Below the pieces are notes generated by a model. The model saw only the letters and a program-made list of their open reading frames with translations. It was not told the DNA's origin and did no database searches. Positions 23,995 to 36,509 of a DNA stretch of 64,000 nucleotides are shown one piece after another (within the stretch, counting starts at the first letter, position 1; each line of letters starts with the position of its first letter). Source of the DNA: Sinonovacula constricta (Eukaryota; Mollusca; Bivalvia; Cardiida; Solecurtidae); the NCBI GenBank assembly GCA_007844125.1, contig CM017571.1, positions 1,980,324 to 2,044,323 of the forward strand. The letters run 5' to 3'. The position numbers and the translations under genes are program-made.

Positions 23995-26030
23995 TCGGCA
24001 TGCAGGCTAATTTGTCGTGAATTTACTGACTTTGACGTCTTTTTTATTACAGATTTCGTTTTGTCGTCCCCAAGCTAAGGTATCCTTGTTGCATATTATC
24101 ATAAAGTCTATGTTTCCTTTTGACAAATATGTATACTTTATTGCGTCACAGTCCCTGTACAAGGGTCAAGGGTATGTCAATTATATCCTGTTTTTAGTGC
24201 ATTTTCTGTCTGTTTACTGTTACTGACGTCTGTTGTTGACCGGCTGTTACACTATGCCAACACCTAGCTTGGGTATTGTTGCTGCGTATTTTAATTAGCT
24301 ATTTTAATTTTGTTTGCAAATATATATATTTGATTGCGTCACATTCTTCGTGAGTGACACAAGAACCATTCAAATATAGCGGTCTTTTACGGTAACTTTC
24401 TGTATATTCATTGTTGCATTTTTCTACTAGTGCCATTCGGCTTGTGTATGAACATATATCGTTCATTGCGTCACATTCCCTTTAAGAGGCAGTGTATCCC
24501 GGCAATATAAACATACTCGGCTTCAGGGCTAATTTGTTGTGAATTTCCTGACTCTGACGTCTTTTTTTGATTGCAAATTTCGTTATGTCCTCCCCAAGCA
24601 AGGGTATCCTTGTTGCATATTTTTATAAAGAATTTGTTTCTTTTTAACAAATATGTATAGTTTGTAGCGTCACATTCTCTGTACAAGGCACAAGGGTATG
24701 TCAATTATATTCTGTTTTTAGTGTAATTTTCTGTGACTTTACCGTTACAGACGTCTGTTGTTGACCCGCTTTCACTCTATGTCATCCCCTAGCTTGGGTA
24801 TTGTTGCTGCATTTTTTCTTTAGCTATTTTAATGTTGTTTGCAAACATGTATAGATAATTGCGTGACATTCCTTGTATGGGACACAGGGACCATTTAAAT
24901 ATAACGGACTTTTATGGTAACTTTATTTTTCTTCATTTTAATTGACGTCTGTTTTCAATCAGAGATATGCTTATGTCATCCAGAGTGTTGTTGTTGCCCT
25001 TTTTCACTATGGTGTCATGTTGATAAACATGTATTGTATGTTGTATCACATTCCCTCTTTTAATCCACAGATTTATGTCAAATCTACACATGTTAGCTTA
25101 GTTTTCCGGTATTTTAGCTGTCTATGACGTCATTCTTCGATCGAGTATTTCTTCATGTCATCCCCTAGCTAGACTATCTATTATGTATTTTTATGTTAGT
25201 TCAATTCGTCTTTATTGCGTTTATTGCGTCACATTCCCAGTAGGAGGCAGTGTTTCCCGACAATATAAACATACTCGGCTTCCAGGCTTATTTGTTGTGA
25301 ATTTACTGACTTTGACGTATTTTTGATTGCAGATTTCGTTATGTCCTCCCCAAGCTAGGGTATCCTTGTTGCATATTTTCATAAAGCCTATATTTCATTT
25401 TAACAAATATGTCTAGTTTATTGCGGCACATTCTCTTTACAAGGCACAAGGGTATGTGAACTATATGCTGTATTTAGTGTAATTTTCTGTGTGTGCACCG
25501 TTACTGACGTCTGTTATTGACCGGCTACTACTCTATGTGAACCCATAGCTTGGGTATTGTTGCTGCAATTTTTCATTAGCTATTTTAAGTTTGCTTGCAA
25601 ACATATATAGTTAATAGCATCACTTTCCTCGTGAGTGACACAAGGATCATTCAAATATAGTGGACTTTTAAGGTAACTTTCTGCATTCCATTGTAATTGA
25701 CGTCTTTGAATGCCTATTTATTAATGCCAATCCATAGCTTTCGTAGTGTTGATGTCAATTTCTATTCGGGCAACATGTTTACTTTTTAAACGTGTGTTGT
25801 TCATTGAGTATATAGATTTTTTAATTCACATAATTTTGTCAAGTATACACATTTTAGCTTATTTTTTACATTATTTAACTGTCTCTGGCGTCTATATTCG
25901 TTGCCATTTTTCTTTATGTCATCCCCAGCTAGAGTAGTGATGTTTCATTTTTAAATTCGATCAATTTGTATTCATTGTAAACATATGTAGTTCATAGAGT
26001 CACATTCCATGTAAGTGATCCAGATATTCA
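23995..26030 (-). repeat. ~195-bp satellite, reverse-oriented block, about 10 monomers
   Basis: The same monomers as 19090-23890 in reverse complement: TGCGTCACATTCC recurs near 24471, 24670, 24860, 25045, 25225, 25425 and 25620. TGACGTCT recurs with TTGACCGGCTG and CCCCTAGCTTGGG. Divergence rises to the right and recognisable units stop at about 26030. Confidence 0.9.
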
Positions 26031-26621
26031 CCCGATTTTAAATCTAATATAGATATGTTTTCAATTATGTACCTCTATCAGCGTTTCAGTCACCGTTAGC
26101 GTATCATTTAATTATCGTATATCCGTTGGCAGTCCCCACGTTATAACAATAGTTTTTGCAACATTTAAGTAGGACTTCACTTATCTTTTATAATTTAGAT
26201 TAGAGTATTATTGATATATACTTTATATAATGTAATACTTTCTTAACAACGTATTATTGTTGTTTTTTAAAATTATCTATTACGCAGAAGAAACGCTGGA
26301 TTCAAATAAGTTTTAATTCAAATATCATTTGATTTGTTATTTCTACGTTTGGTACTTTTAAATAATACATTTTTTCTCGATGTTATTAGTTTGCGTTTAA
26401 AAAGGCACGTTATACATACCTTTCTTAATGTCGGCGGCTCTAATATTTCTTCGGCTAACCCAAGTTAATGCTTGTTGCTTGCTGCTTGCCAGCTTGATTT
26501 TAGTCATGTAGGAGTTAGATAGCCGTGGGGTGGAATAGTCGCGTACTGTCTCACTACACCCAACTCAGAACCACAAAGTATTTACCGAAAAAGATAACAA
26601 AATATCACGTGTTTAGCCACG

Positions 26622-26754
26622 TGACACGGCACAGAGGAGATAACCATAAATTCGTTGCAAGTTATAGCCGAAAAATGCGATCTTAATTTTTTAGAATTTA
26701 GTGCGAAAGATGAAAGTTTAATGTCAACAATGACAGCAATAGTAGATTTGTTTT
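26622..26754 (+). CDS. Candidate exon with good donor
   Basis: An open frame from about 26622 reads EEITINSLQVIAEKCDLNFL then EFSAKDESLMSTMTAIVDLF, and meets the donor TTTTGTAAGTA at 26755. Residue mix is protein-like for 40 codons. The 5' edge is unclear: AGGCACAG-type sites near 26633 are weak acceptors. A shorter exon after the strong acceptor TTAATTTTTTAG (26694) would keep the FSAKDESL part. No family is recognised. Confidence 0.28.
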
Positions 26755-26979
26755 GTAAGTATTATTATTTCGTTTTATACCAACTGCTCTATTCTCCAGC
26801 ATTTAATGATAGGTAACGATTCAATAGTATATTTTATCTTTGTGATTAGCTTGAAATATGTCAATAATTATAAGTTTGACCCCTTGCGGTATATAAAAAA
26901 TACTTTAATCAGCAGTTAGGAGTATTCATTCTGTAAAATGAGTACTTTAAAATGTCATCTGATCGATAGATTTATGCAC

Positions 26980-27360
26980 GGTTGCTAAGTACTTTTCATA
27001 GTTCTTTATTTAAGTACATTGGTGTCTTACTTTGGACTGCACAGTTTGCTAAACCTTATGAACTATAACATTGTCCAGAGGAAAATAAATGAGTTTTTAA
27101 ACATTGTACTTTTTCTTTTTTAGATGTTAAGTTAAGCATTTTTGAGGAACCCAAGATTATGCCAGGAACTTGCCATATGTATTGTATGCATGCGTATTAT
27201 ACACATCTTTATGTCTATACCATTATCTTTATGAACACTGTTGTTAAGTACGTTTCATTGTTCTAGGTTTAAGTAAACTGGTGTCATAATTTAGGGCTGC
27301 ACAGTTAATGGTTTATAATTGGTGAAATTTCCCTATCGGAAATAAAGAGTTTTTAAAAAA
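26980..27360. repeat. Diverged tandem duplication, period about 258 bp
   Basis: The series GTTGCTAAGTAC, TTTCATAGTTCT, TTTAAGTACATTGGTGTC, GGACTGCACAGTT, GGAAAATAAATGAGTTTTTA at 26982-27100 recurs at 27240-27350 (GTTGTTAAGTAC, TTTCATTGTTCT, TTTAAGTAAACTGGTGTC, GGGCTGCACAGTT, GGAAATAAAGAGTTTTTA). Both copies end in an AATAAA, but no transcript is inferred. Confidence 0.75.
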
Positions 27361-27364
27361 AGAC

Positions 27365-28915
27365 AATATGTGTCATCATGGTGATGCATATTGGTTTTAT
27401 TAATTTGATCTGAATCTTTTTGATCATGTGCAAAATATATTATTAATTAGACTGTATCACATTTCAAATAAGAAAAAAAAGTTCTTGAAATTAAAAATTT
27501 TGGATTTTATTGTGTGATGTAACCAGTTGTTAAATTACTATTTCGAGGCAATGTATTTGTGTTCATAAAAGGTGATAGATCTTGTGTAAATAAAAAGCCT
27601 ATTAAGGTAACATTGATAACTCATGCATTTTTGTGTTTAATTTGATTATGTTATACAGCTTTTGATTTAAGAGTAGGAATTTGACCAAGATACAACACTG
27701 CAGTATGTTGAGTATGTTGCAGTTTGCCAATGTTATGGTCATAATAATTATGAAAAGGTACATTGTCATTTCTTATTAGTTTTGTGTTATTGCCAAGTTT
27801 TTTCCATATACATGTGATACATCCTGAACATAGTCAGTTGTCCGTATTTGATGAAATTCTAAAACTATTAATTATATTACATATTTATTAAGGTCTGAAA
27901 TAACTGTTAAACGATTCTCAGACAATGAAAATGAAGATAATAAAAAACATGTTCAATTTTTGCATTATGTGTTTAAGGTAAAACCACATGTCGAAGGAAA
28001 GGTGCCAACAGAACAACAAGTGTCCCTGACAAGGAATCTTTAACCTAACTAAATAAAATTTGAGCAAATGTTTTACCACCCTGACTCAGCTAAACAGTCC
28101 GATACACAAGATCTATTTATTGCACCTAGCTGTAAATCCCAGAGGCAACTAAGAACCTGCTTATTGACTGTCGTTTGAATAATTATCTACTGGCACAAAT
28201 TGATTAACACATTCACCAAGGTTAATAAGAATATATGACAAAGTCCTATGAGTATTGCTGCATATACCAAACTCCGAAAAGGCACAGAACAAAGGTATTT
28301 CACATGCAAGCCAAGCGAAAAGTAAGAACAAATTTTGAGCTGAATCATTTAAGGAAAAGAGCAAACCCGACAGTTACCGCCTTGGAACGGTCAGTCGGCA
28401 ATATGGACCGACTGGGGTGCTTAAACCGGTTTTACAGAGCTCTAACCTCGCACTTAAGTCTTAAGTCCTGCAGCATGAATTGAATGGTACATACTACTCA
28501 GTCATTGGAGAAATGGTTGAGAAATGGGTCAGAGTATATGTCAGTACAAAATATTAGTGGTTAATGCAAGATTACATTATGAGCATGTTATAGCTTAGAA
28601 CATCAGGGCAGATTACTACCCACAGGCTAGGTTATAGGCCCTCATGACAAATATCAGGCACTCAGTCAATATTTTACTTTTGATGGGTAAACTATAGTCC
28701 AGCAGGCCTTTTTTTTCTCAAATGATCAGAAAATATCTTAGCCATATTTATCTTCTTAGCCCATATTTCATTCACAGGTTGCAGCTCCTTAGGTCGTACA
28801 AAAGCCCACCAGGCTATATATTACATGTATATTCACCTCATTACAGATTATACACGGTAGACTCGCACGTCAAAAAATTAATCCTCTTAAATCATCACAT
28901 TACACATTGAACCAT
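27365..28915. other. No gene supported
   Basis: AT-rich to 28000, then more balanced. An 82-codon plus-strand frame at 28235-28483 has mixed composition but no splice signals and no recognised family. From about 28600 the sequence drifts into the CTCAGGCCAxxxTATACC style of the following minisatellite. Confidence 0.3.
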
Positions 28916-28919
28916 GTTT

Positions 28920-29590
28920 AAAAGAGCCACCCAACCCTCCGTTCATATAATACCCCCTCGGACCATATTATAAACTCCTCAGACCATACTATACACCCCT
29001 CAGACTATACTAGATACCCTTCAGACTTTACTATACACCTTCAGGATATTATAACCACTAAGGCATGATCTTAGCCCTCAGGCCAAAATATACTCATCTC
29101 AGACAATAAAACACTTTCAAGTGCCATTGTATACTCATCACAGCCAAGACATTACACAAATTAGACACAAATTGTTCCCCCACCTCTGTCCAAATAACAC
29201 AACTACCAGGCAAGATTATACCATCTTATTCCAAAGAATATCCTATTAGGAAATATCGTACCCTCTCAGTTCATAATATATCCAAAATAAGGCAAGCTTA
29301 AACACTCTCAGGCCAAAGTTTACCCAAATCGAGCAAGCTTATACGGTATAGGTATTACCCTCTCAGACCAAAGTATACCCATACCAGACAAAAAAGGCGA
29401 CCTTTCAGGCCACCTCATACCCAAATCAGTCAAAATGAGACCCTCTTGGGCCATGACATTCCCAAATTAGGCCAAATTATATCCTCTTAGGTCATAGTGT
29501 ACTCTTGCAGGCAATACTTTACCTAAATCATCCAAAATAATACCCTCTTAGGCCATCCTATACCATCTTGGACAGGAATATACACTCTTA
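28920..29590. repeat. Highly degenerate minisatellite, period about 25 bp
   Basis: Repeated variants of CCTCAGACCATACTATACA, with CTCTTAGGCCA and TACCC linkers, about 25 units, most with several substitutions. Weaker units can be traced back to about 28600. It ends against a reverse-transcriptase fragment at 29600. Confidence 0.8.
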
Positions 29591-29599
29591 CGATGGCAC

Positions 29600-29935
29600 A
29601 GACCCTAACCGTTTATGGAACAAACTTAAAGGCCTAGGAATACACGGATCTTTCCTGGATTCAAAGAGGTCATTATATAAGGACGTCAATGTAATGGCTG
29701 TATATTATCTACGATTCTTTTCATTATCTACATAAATGATCTAAGTAATTCGTTAGATGAAAGGAAAGCAGGAATTATTGTGGCTGGAAAAGATACATTT
29801 CGGTTTTATTGACGCGGACGACTTGTTGCTAATGGCAGACTAAGGAACAGCTACATCTACTACTCAGTACACTATCGGACTGGATCTGCACACATGGAAT
29901 GTTATTAAATAGACGGAAAACTAAGTAAGTTATGT
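29600..29935 (+). pseudogene. Non-LTR retrotransposon reverse-transcriptase fragment
   Basis: Frame-shifted pieces of a reverse transcriptase: NRLWNKLKGLGIHGSFLDSK then RSLYKDVN; next ILFIIYINDLSNSLDERKAG; then, after a frameshift, DADDLLLMAD (the catalytic A-D-D box) and EQLHLLLSTLSDWICTHGML followed by LNRRKTK. This order matches fingers and palm of RTE- or Jockey/CR1-type LINEs. Between the first two pieces the usual RQGC-LSP motif is missing, so there is an internal deletion. Only about 110 codons remain, with neither endonuclease nor 3' end. It is a dead fragment and not related in frame to the LINE at 55534-58225. Confidence 0.8.
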
Positions 29936-30034
29936 GTTTTAGATAACCATCATCTGTTAAGTCGCACTTTAAATGTATATGTAATAATGATATTAACTGA
30001 TCATCAAATCATCAAGAAAAACAGTTTGCTTTTT

Positions 30035-31080
30035 CTTTCTCAGTATCTTATTGTTTATTATCAAAGCACTTTTGTGTCTGGGTTATGTTCACAGGGAACA
30101 GTGTTTCCTAACATTAACCCACTTTACACATTTTAATTTGGAATAGATGCAAACAAATACTGACAGACACTGTAAACAGAAAGATCTGGCATGTCATTGA
30201 TTCCGATGGAAATAAGGATGTTACCAAGCAAATCTATACGTACTTATGTGCTAATGCGGTTAATAATTACACATTTAATTGACGTTAAATATATAACTTA
30301 ACAGAAGTTGTTGTCAAGTGAAAGGTAGTATGCCATTCAATATAAGACTAAAATACTACCTAATATCAAACGACTGATTGCTAAAATCAAATTGTCAGAA
30401 TTATCAAAGAAATGGATACAGCTATTTAGTACATGTGTGGGTAAGAGTTTGCAAAATGTTCGTGAAAATCAAGAAAGGACTAAAATCTCATGTCGGGTCT
30501 TGTGTTTGAACCCAGAACCTTCCTATCCATAACTTTAACCTTTTGACCAAGAATGTTATAAATGCTTTCTTCGTGTTTTGAACGTTTTTTATTTATCCGA
30601 ATCGAATAAGATCTGTCTGAAAAATTTATGTGTCTAGGGTTTGAATTATCAACCCTCCGATCCCAATTCTTAGTTTTAAGCTCTTTCCTAAGGACATAAC
30701 AAGCATACCACAAGCTACTTTTGGCTATGGACTGTTTCGCTGCTTATAGATAATCTCACTTTGTTATCATGCAGTCCAAACATTGAAGGACGCACCGAGA
30801 AGCAATCCTGTCTACTTACGTAAGTATGAAAATGTAAGGGTGTACCAAGAATCCGTGTACAATTACGTTTAAGGTTTAGACATTTATTAAAAAAAGAAAT
30901 AAATAAAAAAATCTCTTGTTTTCTGTCATGTTTGTTTGAAAGTTACAGGCATATAAAATTACAATAAAACACATTTCATTTATTTGCTGTATCTCAGAAA
31001 GTCCGCAGAACAGACTTTCCCCATGTGCTGATATCAGTGAGCATTCCACGTTTAGGCGTCGCGCTCCAGCTCGTCGCGAA
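30035..31080 (+). repeat. Dispersed ~1-kb repeat with tRNA-like segments, copy 1
   Basis: Matches 46350-47400 in the same orientation and 42700-43665 and 63130-64000 in reverse. Shared blocks: TTTCTTTCTCAGTATCTTAT at the left end, ACTGTAAACAGAA...TGGCATGTCATTGAT, AAGTGAAAGGTAGTATGCCA, AATCTCATGTCGGGTC and the right-end AGACTTTCCCCATGTGC. Two segments about 130 bp apart (30505-30560 and 30630-30690) read on the minus strand like degenerate tRNA A/B boxes (GGTTCTGGGTTCAAAC and GGGTTGATAATTCAAACC). Internally the peptide frame WHVIDSDGNKDVTKQIYT is partly conserved among copies. Confidence 0.65.
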
Positions 31081-31132
31081 TGATACAATGGTGTGGCCAA
31101 TAATAAGTTAGGCTGCAGCAATATGGGGGAAC

Positions 31133-31135
31133 AAG

Positions 31136-31203
<68 letters not shown>

Positions 31204-31280
31204 CGTCCGTCCGTCCGTCCGTCCGTCTGTCTGACTATCTGTCTGACATGTCGGTCAGTCGGTCGGTCCGTCCGTCCATC
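31133..31280. repeat. (CTGT)n then (CCGT)n microsatellite
   Basis: About 65 bp of CTGT, about 27 bp of CCGT, then mixed CTGT/GTCGGTC variants to about 31280. Confidence 0.95.
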
Positions 31281-31299
31281 TGTCTATCTGCAGATGGGT

Positions 31300-31989
31300 G
31301 GATATTTCCGCTCGTGCAAAGGAAGTATAGGCGTAATATCTATATACAAATACGTGTGTACGTGTTTTCGATTATATATTATAAACATACCATTAGATGC
31401 AGACAAACACATATAAGACTTGTTACTCAACATTATAAGATGATGTTTATTCGTAATTTACTTTAATGATTTTTTTGATTTTTTTGGTAATCGATAGTTT
31501 CTGATTGACTATTTGCAAAAGATGATAATATGCTTGTGATAAAGAATATAATAATTATAAACGCGCAAATCAATTAAACTATTTATGTAAAAGACAACGG
31601 GTTTAAACTGTTTAATTCTGAAAATTATCAATATAATTTTGTTTTGTTGCAACGTACGTAAGTCTGTTAATTATTGTTACGATTACGGTCAGAATGTACA
31701 AGCAAAATTCATAATAAGATGTACGCCAATGATGATTTTTCAATATTTTTAAACTAATATGAAATAAGAAAGCACGTAAAAAAATTATTCAAATAAGTAT
31801 CATTTATCTAGACATGATAAAAAGTACGAATAAGAACAAAGACTGAGCTCCCGGATCCATGTAAGGGTGTGCTGATAATGTACACCTGATCTCAGATGTT
31901 GAACCTTAAGTATACAAGAAATTACCTAGGTAGAAATGGTGGAGGTGAGATGAAAAGCTGGACCCGATGAAAGTCAGCACATATATACA
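31300..31989. other. No gene seen; left flank of the palindrome
   Basis: AT-rich unique-looking DNA. From about 31880 there is a diverged unit similar in style to the 123-bp repeats that open the palindrome, but the mirrored right side does not match here. Confidence 0.4.
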
Positions 31990-31999
31990 CAAGGTTAGA

Positions 32000-32345
32000 G
32001 TTCCATCCTGACACACATTTTCATCTTAAATAAATAAATCATGTCCTAGCTTAGGCATACATGTATATGGTAGAGATTGGCCCGATAGAAGCATCAGCCC
32101 GTGTGTAGATGTGCCTATATTTCAACCAGGCACACATTTCCATCTTAAGTAAACGTGTTATATTCTATATACTCATATATATGGTAGAGATCGAAAAATT
32201 GACCGGATAGAAACATCTGCCCGTGTATAGATGGGCTTATATTTCCACCCAGGCACACATTATCGTCTTAAGTACACGAGTAATATCATATGTATATTCT
32301 CGATTTCGAAATCACCAAATCTTGCGCAATCGCGTTCCGCGAGAT
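32000..32345. repeat. ~123-bp tandem repeats at the outer left arm
   Basis: About three units, each with AGCCCGTGTGTAGATG, TATATTTC, AGGCACACATTTCCATCTTA, a TATGGTAGAGAT block and CCCGATAGAA. Reference points GCCCGTGT at 32096 and 32219 give the period. A single extra unit lies at about 34790-34925 in the same orientation. Confidence 0.8.
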
Positions 32346-34584
32346 TTGAGGTAAGTGGGTTCCGGTTATGCGCTCGCTTGTAAACATAGAACAGCTGACT
32401 TACATTCGTTTCTTCTTCGCACACAAATACAGGGACAAAGTGAATTAAAATGATACAGCAAATCATCAGAACCAATATTTAGTTTTTAAATGAATTGTAC
32501 ACGCTTAGATAATTTATTTTGCTATGTGACCGAACGATTTCCGCTGTGCTGAAGGTTATAACTATGATGAGAGATCTCGAGGGGTCTCATGCATTTTTTT
32601 TACAAGATTCCGTAAGATAAAAATCTCAGATATGCGTGGCTGACTAAAATCAAACGTTGTAAGAAATAGAAACGTTGTCACTCAGCCTTGGGTTCCAAGC
32701 AAATCTTTCAAATTATATGGCTGTCATTTTAAAAAAACCCACCCAGCCAAGTCAAGGAAAAATAGTTTAAAGTGTCCAAGTATATCTTCCCATAGGCCTG
32801 CAGTAACAAAGGCCCCGAGATAGCACTTAAAAGAAAGTAAGCTGATTTCTTTACATACTCCCCCACCCTCACCCCCCACCCCACCCCACAGGCAAAAAAG
32901 CAACAGTTGGACAACCCTCTTTAATTGTTTGCATGAACGCCTCTGATAAATTTATTTCTGTTTGTTGTGAAAGAAGAAAAAATATTTATGTATTCCTTGA
33001 GTAATCCGATATCATTTGTGACTGACTAAAAACTCCGGGGACTCTTACTAGTGACCATTGGAGCTGGATTCTGTCTGCATGCAAAATTATTAAAACTCAA
33101 ATAATGTTTATATTTAATCACAGAAATGTATTCTGTTTTGCTGTCTGGTACTCTGGAAGTCAGCAAACAGCTTAAACTAATCTTCACTTGTTTGCTTAGA
33201 TTTAGATCATACTGTAATTTCTGATGGTCGAAATGTTATACTGCATAGAAATGTGTAACAGTTTGACTAGATCATTATTTCATAACACAATGACAAAGTG
33301 AAAATAAGTGCAAATTTTGTTAGTGCTAATATTTTTTTCTCATGCATATTTTAAGATCGATCTACATGGAAAATAAAAGTTCAGTTATAACAATATATTA
33401 GGAAGGCTAGGGGAACTTGTAATTTTGCAGAGATGAAATTAACAAAATTATTGTTTCCAGTCGGCACGAATTTCGTTATTGTTTTTTGTTGATAAATAAT
33501 TAGATTCAATATATATTTATGTATTGGAGGAGCAATTACATATATTAATCAAAATCAAAATGTTCAAAATTAACTGATTCCACAAATTGTATTCTATTTC
33601 GATTGCATTTTACACGGATGAATTACAAAACATCAACTTAATTCAAATTTGAGACTGCACAAGATTAGTATGTTCACTTAAAAGCTAGCCATAAATGCGT
33701 TTTATTGTTTACAAGAGTTTTATATTTTACATTAACAAGTTAAAACTAATTAACAATGTATGTTGCTATATCATTATGTGCTTATAAGTCTCCACATGAT
33801 CGGCCAGTGACATCATGTGCAGCAAGCAGCAATGCTCTGAAGCTTTACGTATGGCACATGTCGTAAATCATTTATCCATCCTTCAGTTAGTGTGTTAATA
33901 TCCATTAATGTCTGTAAAATTGATCACTATGAATACTTTGTGATGTAGGTTTTTCAATTTGATTAGCTGGCAATGTTATGATTCTTCGTTCCTTTAGATG
34001 ACAGACCAATATGTTTTAGTACAGTATTCAGGCCACCATTTGTCATCTGCATGATCTGTTGATCCATTAGGTTATTTCTGTACAAGATACAACCAATGTG
34101 GATCAAGATCTGACAGCATCAATGTCTCAGCAGTTTTTGGATCTACACCGGTCGCACATGCAATAAAGCCTGTCTATATGGAGTAAAGGGGAACCCAGGA
34201 TAGTTTGAAATATATATGACTGCAAAGATCAACAAATTTTCTTCTTATTAGTTAAATACTTTTAAAAAAATTCGAGCCTCGACTGCAGTCATTTTCTACA
34301 GGATTGGGCCACTTACTTACTGCTGGATTTAGTTTGGATTGGTTTGCTTTGACAGCATTGTCAGCCTTGTATTACAGCTAACTTTCAGTCAGATTGTGAC
34401 AATTGCTTTCTAAATCAATGTCTCGCCATTGCGTGAGTATGAAGTAAGTTCATAACATGTGTTCAATTCAAACAGTGACCATAATCGTCGTCAAGTCAAT
34501 CACGTCATTTTTGTTGCACCCAAATCGTGCGCAATTTACAAGCGAGTTCATTTTTAAAACGGTTACAACACAGCTACTTACAAG

Positions 34585-34626
34585 TTAATTCTCTGCATCA
34601 TCAGATCTCTTCCGTTTCTTAGGCAT
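34585..34626 (-). pseudogene. Lysine-rich micro-frame MPKKRKRSDDAEN, left arm
   Basis: ATG, 13 codons and TAA, followed three bases later by GTAAG. The basic run PKKRKR looks like a nuclear localisation signal. The mirrored copy at 39411-39452 differs only by Arg/Lys at residue 7. Either a decayed first exon whose donor has slipped past a new stop, or a chance frame in non-coding DNA. No continuing exon was found. Confidence 0.25.
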
Positions 34627-35559
34627 AACTCTTCTATTTCAGGTGTATTTTGTAAAAAAATTACGGGAAATGTTGTGTTTACAGTTAGATTCAGCTGTCG
34701 GATATGACTCTATATTAGCGCGCAACCCCCCTGACCTACTTATTCACGGACCTCAGTCTGGAATTTCGAAAAGGTCAATATGGTAGACACTGATAGATAG
34801 GTCCGATACAAACACCAGCCCGTGTATTGATGGGCTTATATTTGCACACAGGCACACATTTCCAGCTTAAGTAACCGCGTAATATTCTATGTATACACGT
34901 ACATTTATATATCGTAGAGATAGAAATGTTGGCCTTAAAGGAGCGTCAATTTTGACATTTAAAAATCATGAGAAAAATGCTAAGCGGGGTATGCTCCAAG
35001 GGCGGTTATCATCCGCAAAGCACGGTATAGGCCTTTTCCGAAACTAGGTTACGTCCCTTGAGGTTACACGACACTAAATGAATTTTTCTTTACTCTATAG
35101 TGGGTGGGGGGGTGTCAGCTGGTTAAGTCTATGGTCTTCACAAATTCGAAAGCAATTTAAAAGCGAACCGTTTCTTTCAAAACCACTTAAGTATATATGC
35201 TGAGAAAAGTCAATGCATTATCTTATAAAAAGGATTTCTGCGGAAAAATAAACTATTTGTTGCGAAGACGGTTATCCTACCCTGCATAGTGTACACGCAC
35301 AATTTCAGTGAAATGATCAGTTCCCGTCTAAATGGATCAGCCCATTAAATGAGCATATGGATGCAGTTATTTTGCATTTTCATGAATGTACAATGCTTCA
35401 GCTTTGTTTTGCATCACATTTTATGAGATTATCTTAATAGTAGCAAATACAGTCGTCAGCAAAGGAGTCTACATTAAAATATCAAAACGACTTATGTCAG
35501 GCGTTCGACTTCCGGTGAACATTAATGCTAACCGCCCCTTGAAAATTACCAATCTGAAC

Positions 35560-35950
35560 ACCTCGGATAAGTCACGAATCATCCCTCGGATGTATGATGG
35601 TAGTCGGATCACGTCAGCCATTTCCCTAAATGGGACTTCTTTTGAGATAGGCGTCAAAACAAAGATGGCAGCTCGGGTGACAGCTCCCTACAGTACGATG
35701 CCTGTAAATCATCAATTTGTGGCGGCTTCAAATTTAAATCATCCAATTTTAATTAACCCAGCGCAGCAGACACAAGCGGTCAAACGATGACATTGTTTGT
35801 GTTTTGTGCGGACTACATTTCAGGAATATTCTTCTTCCGACTTCCGGCCAACAAAACGATCGTGATTTCAGTAAGTGTTATTGCACCAGATACATCCGAG
35901 GGATGATTGTCCCGAGGACGGAATTACCCGAGGAATTCCGATTGGAAAAT
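35560..35950. repeat. Short dispersed motif family (TCCGAGGGATGATT...)
   Basis: Phrases such as CACGAATCATCCCTCGGATG plus GGTAGTCGGATCACGTCAGC (35575-35625) and CATCCGAGGGATGATTGTCC plus CGGAATTACCCGAGGAATTC (35890-35945) recur in the mirrored arm (38095-38475), at 45905-45955 (CGGAACTCCTCGGGAAATTC) and at 52590-52665 (TCCGAGAAATGATTCGTAAA). They are partly self-complementary, so a MITE-like element is likely. Confidence 0.5.
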
Positions 35951-36509
35951 TACTTTCCCCCAGTAGTTTACTGTGCATGCCCGATAAGCTCTAAATAAAT
36001 ACAACTTACTTCCGGAGACTTCAAACTATTTAAACTAATTATGTTATATGGCCTCGCTGTGTTTGCATGCAATTAGCGTACATTTATTCTTTAAATGCTG
36101 ATGTTAGTACTGATAAAATCTAAATATTTCGAAGTATTTGAAGTATTCTTAAACCATTATTGATATGGTATCCAAAGTGACATTAGTTGTTTATGCAGTT
36201 GCATGCTTTTACACCGAACACAGAGTAATCAACCAGTTTTTTCACTATTTACGTATTGTAGCATTGTCCTTTGTCAATAAGATAAATGTATTCAGTATAA
36301 ATTTATTGATTATAATTGACACTGTTTTTAAGCGATATAAGATACATATAGTCCTGTTTAATAACCTCTGTTATCTCCCCTGAATAATTGTCTCCCTTAA
36401 ACGCTCTTTAGCGTGGAGGTTCGCATTTCATTTCCGGTTGAGAGCAAATAAAAATGTCAACAATGGAAGAAAAAAGTTTTAAACTCGACTAAAAAGAGAT
36501 ATTATTTTT

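Noticed and set aside
30774..30817. 44-nt exon-like segment between TCATGCAG and GTAAGTATG
   Set aside because: Splice signals are good but it is too short to judge coding, and it lies within or next to a dispersed repeat.
35386..35790. 134-codon frame present in mirrored form at 38246-38650
   Set aside because: Eight of 134 residues differ between arms, mostly non-conservatively, and a different frame on the other strand is equally open. Part of it is a dispersed non-coding motif also found at 52590-52665. No splice or domain support.
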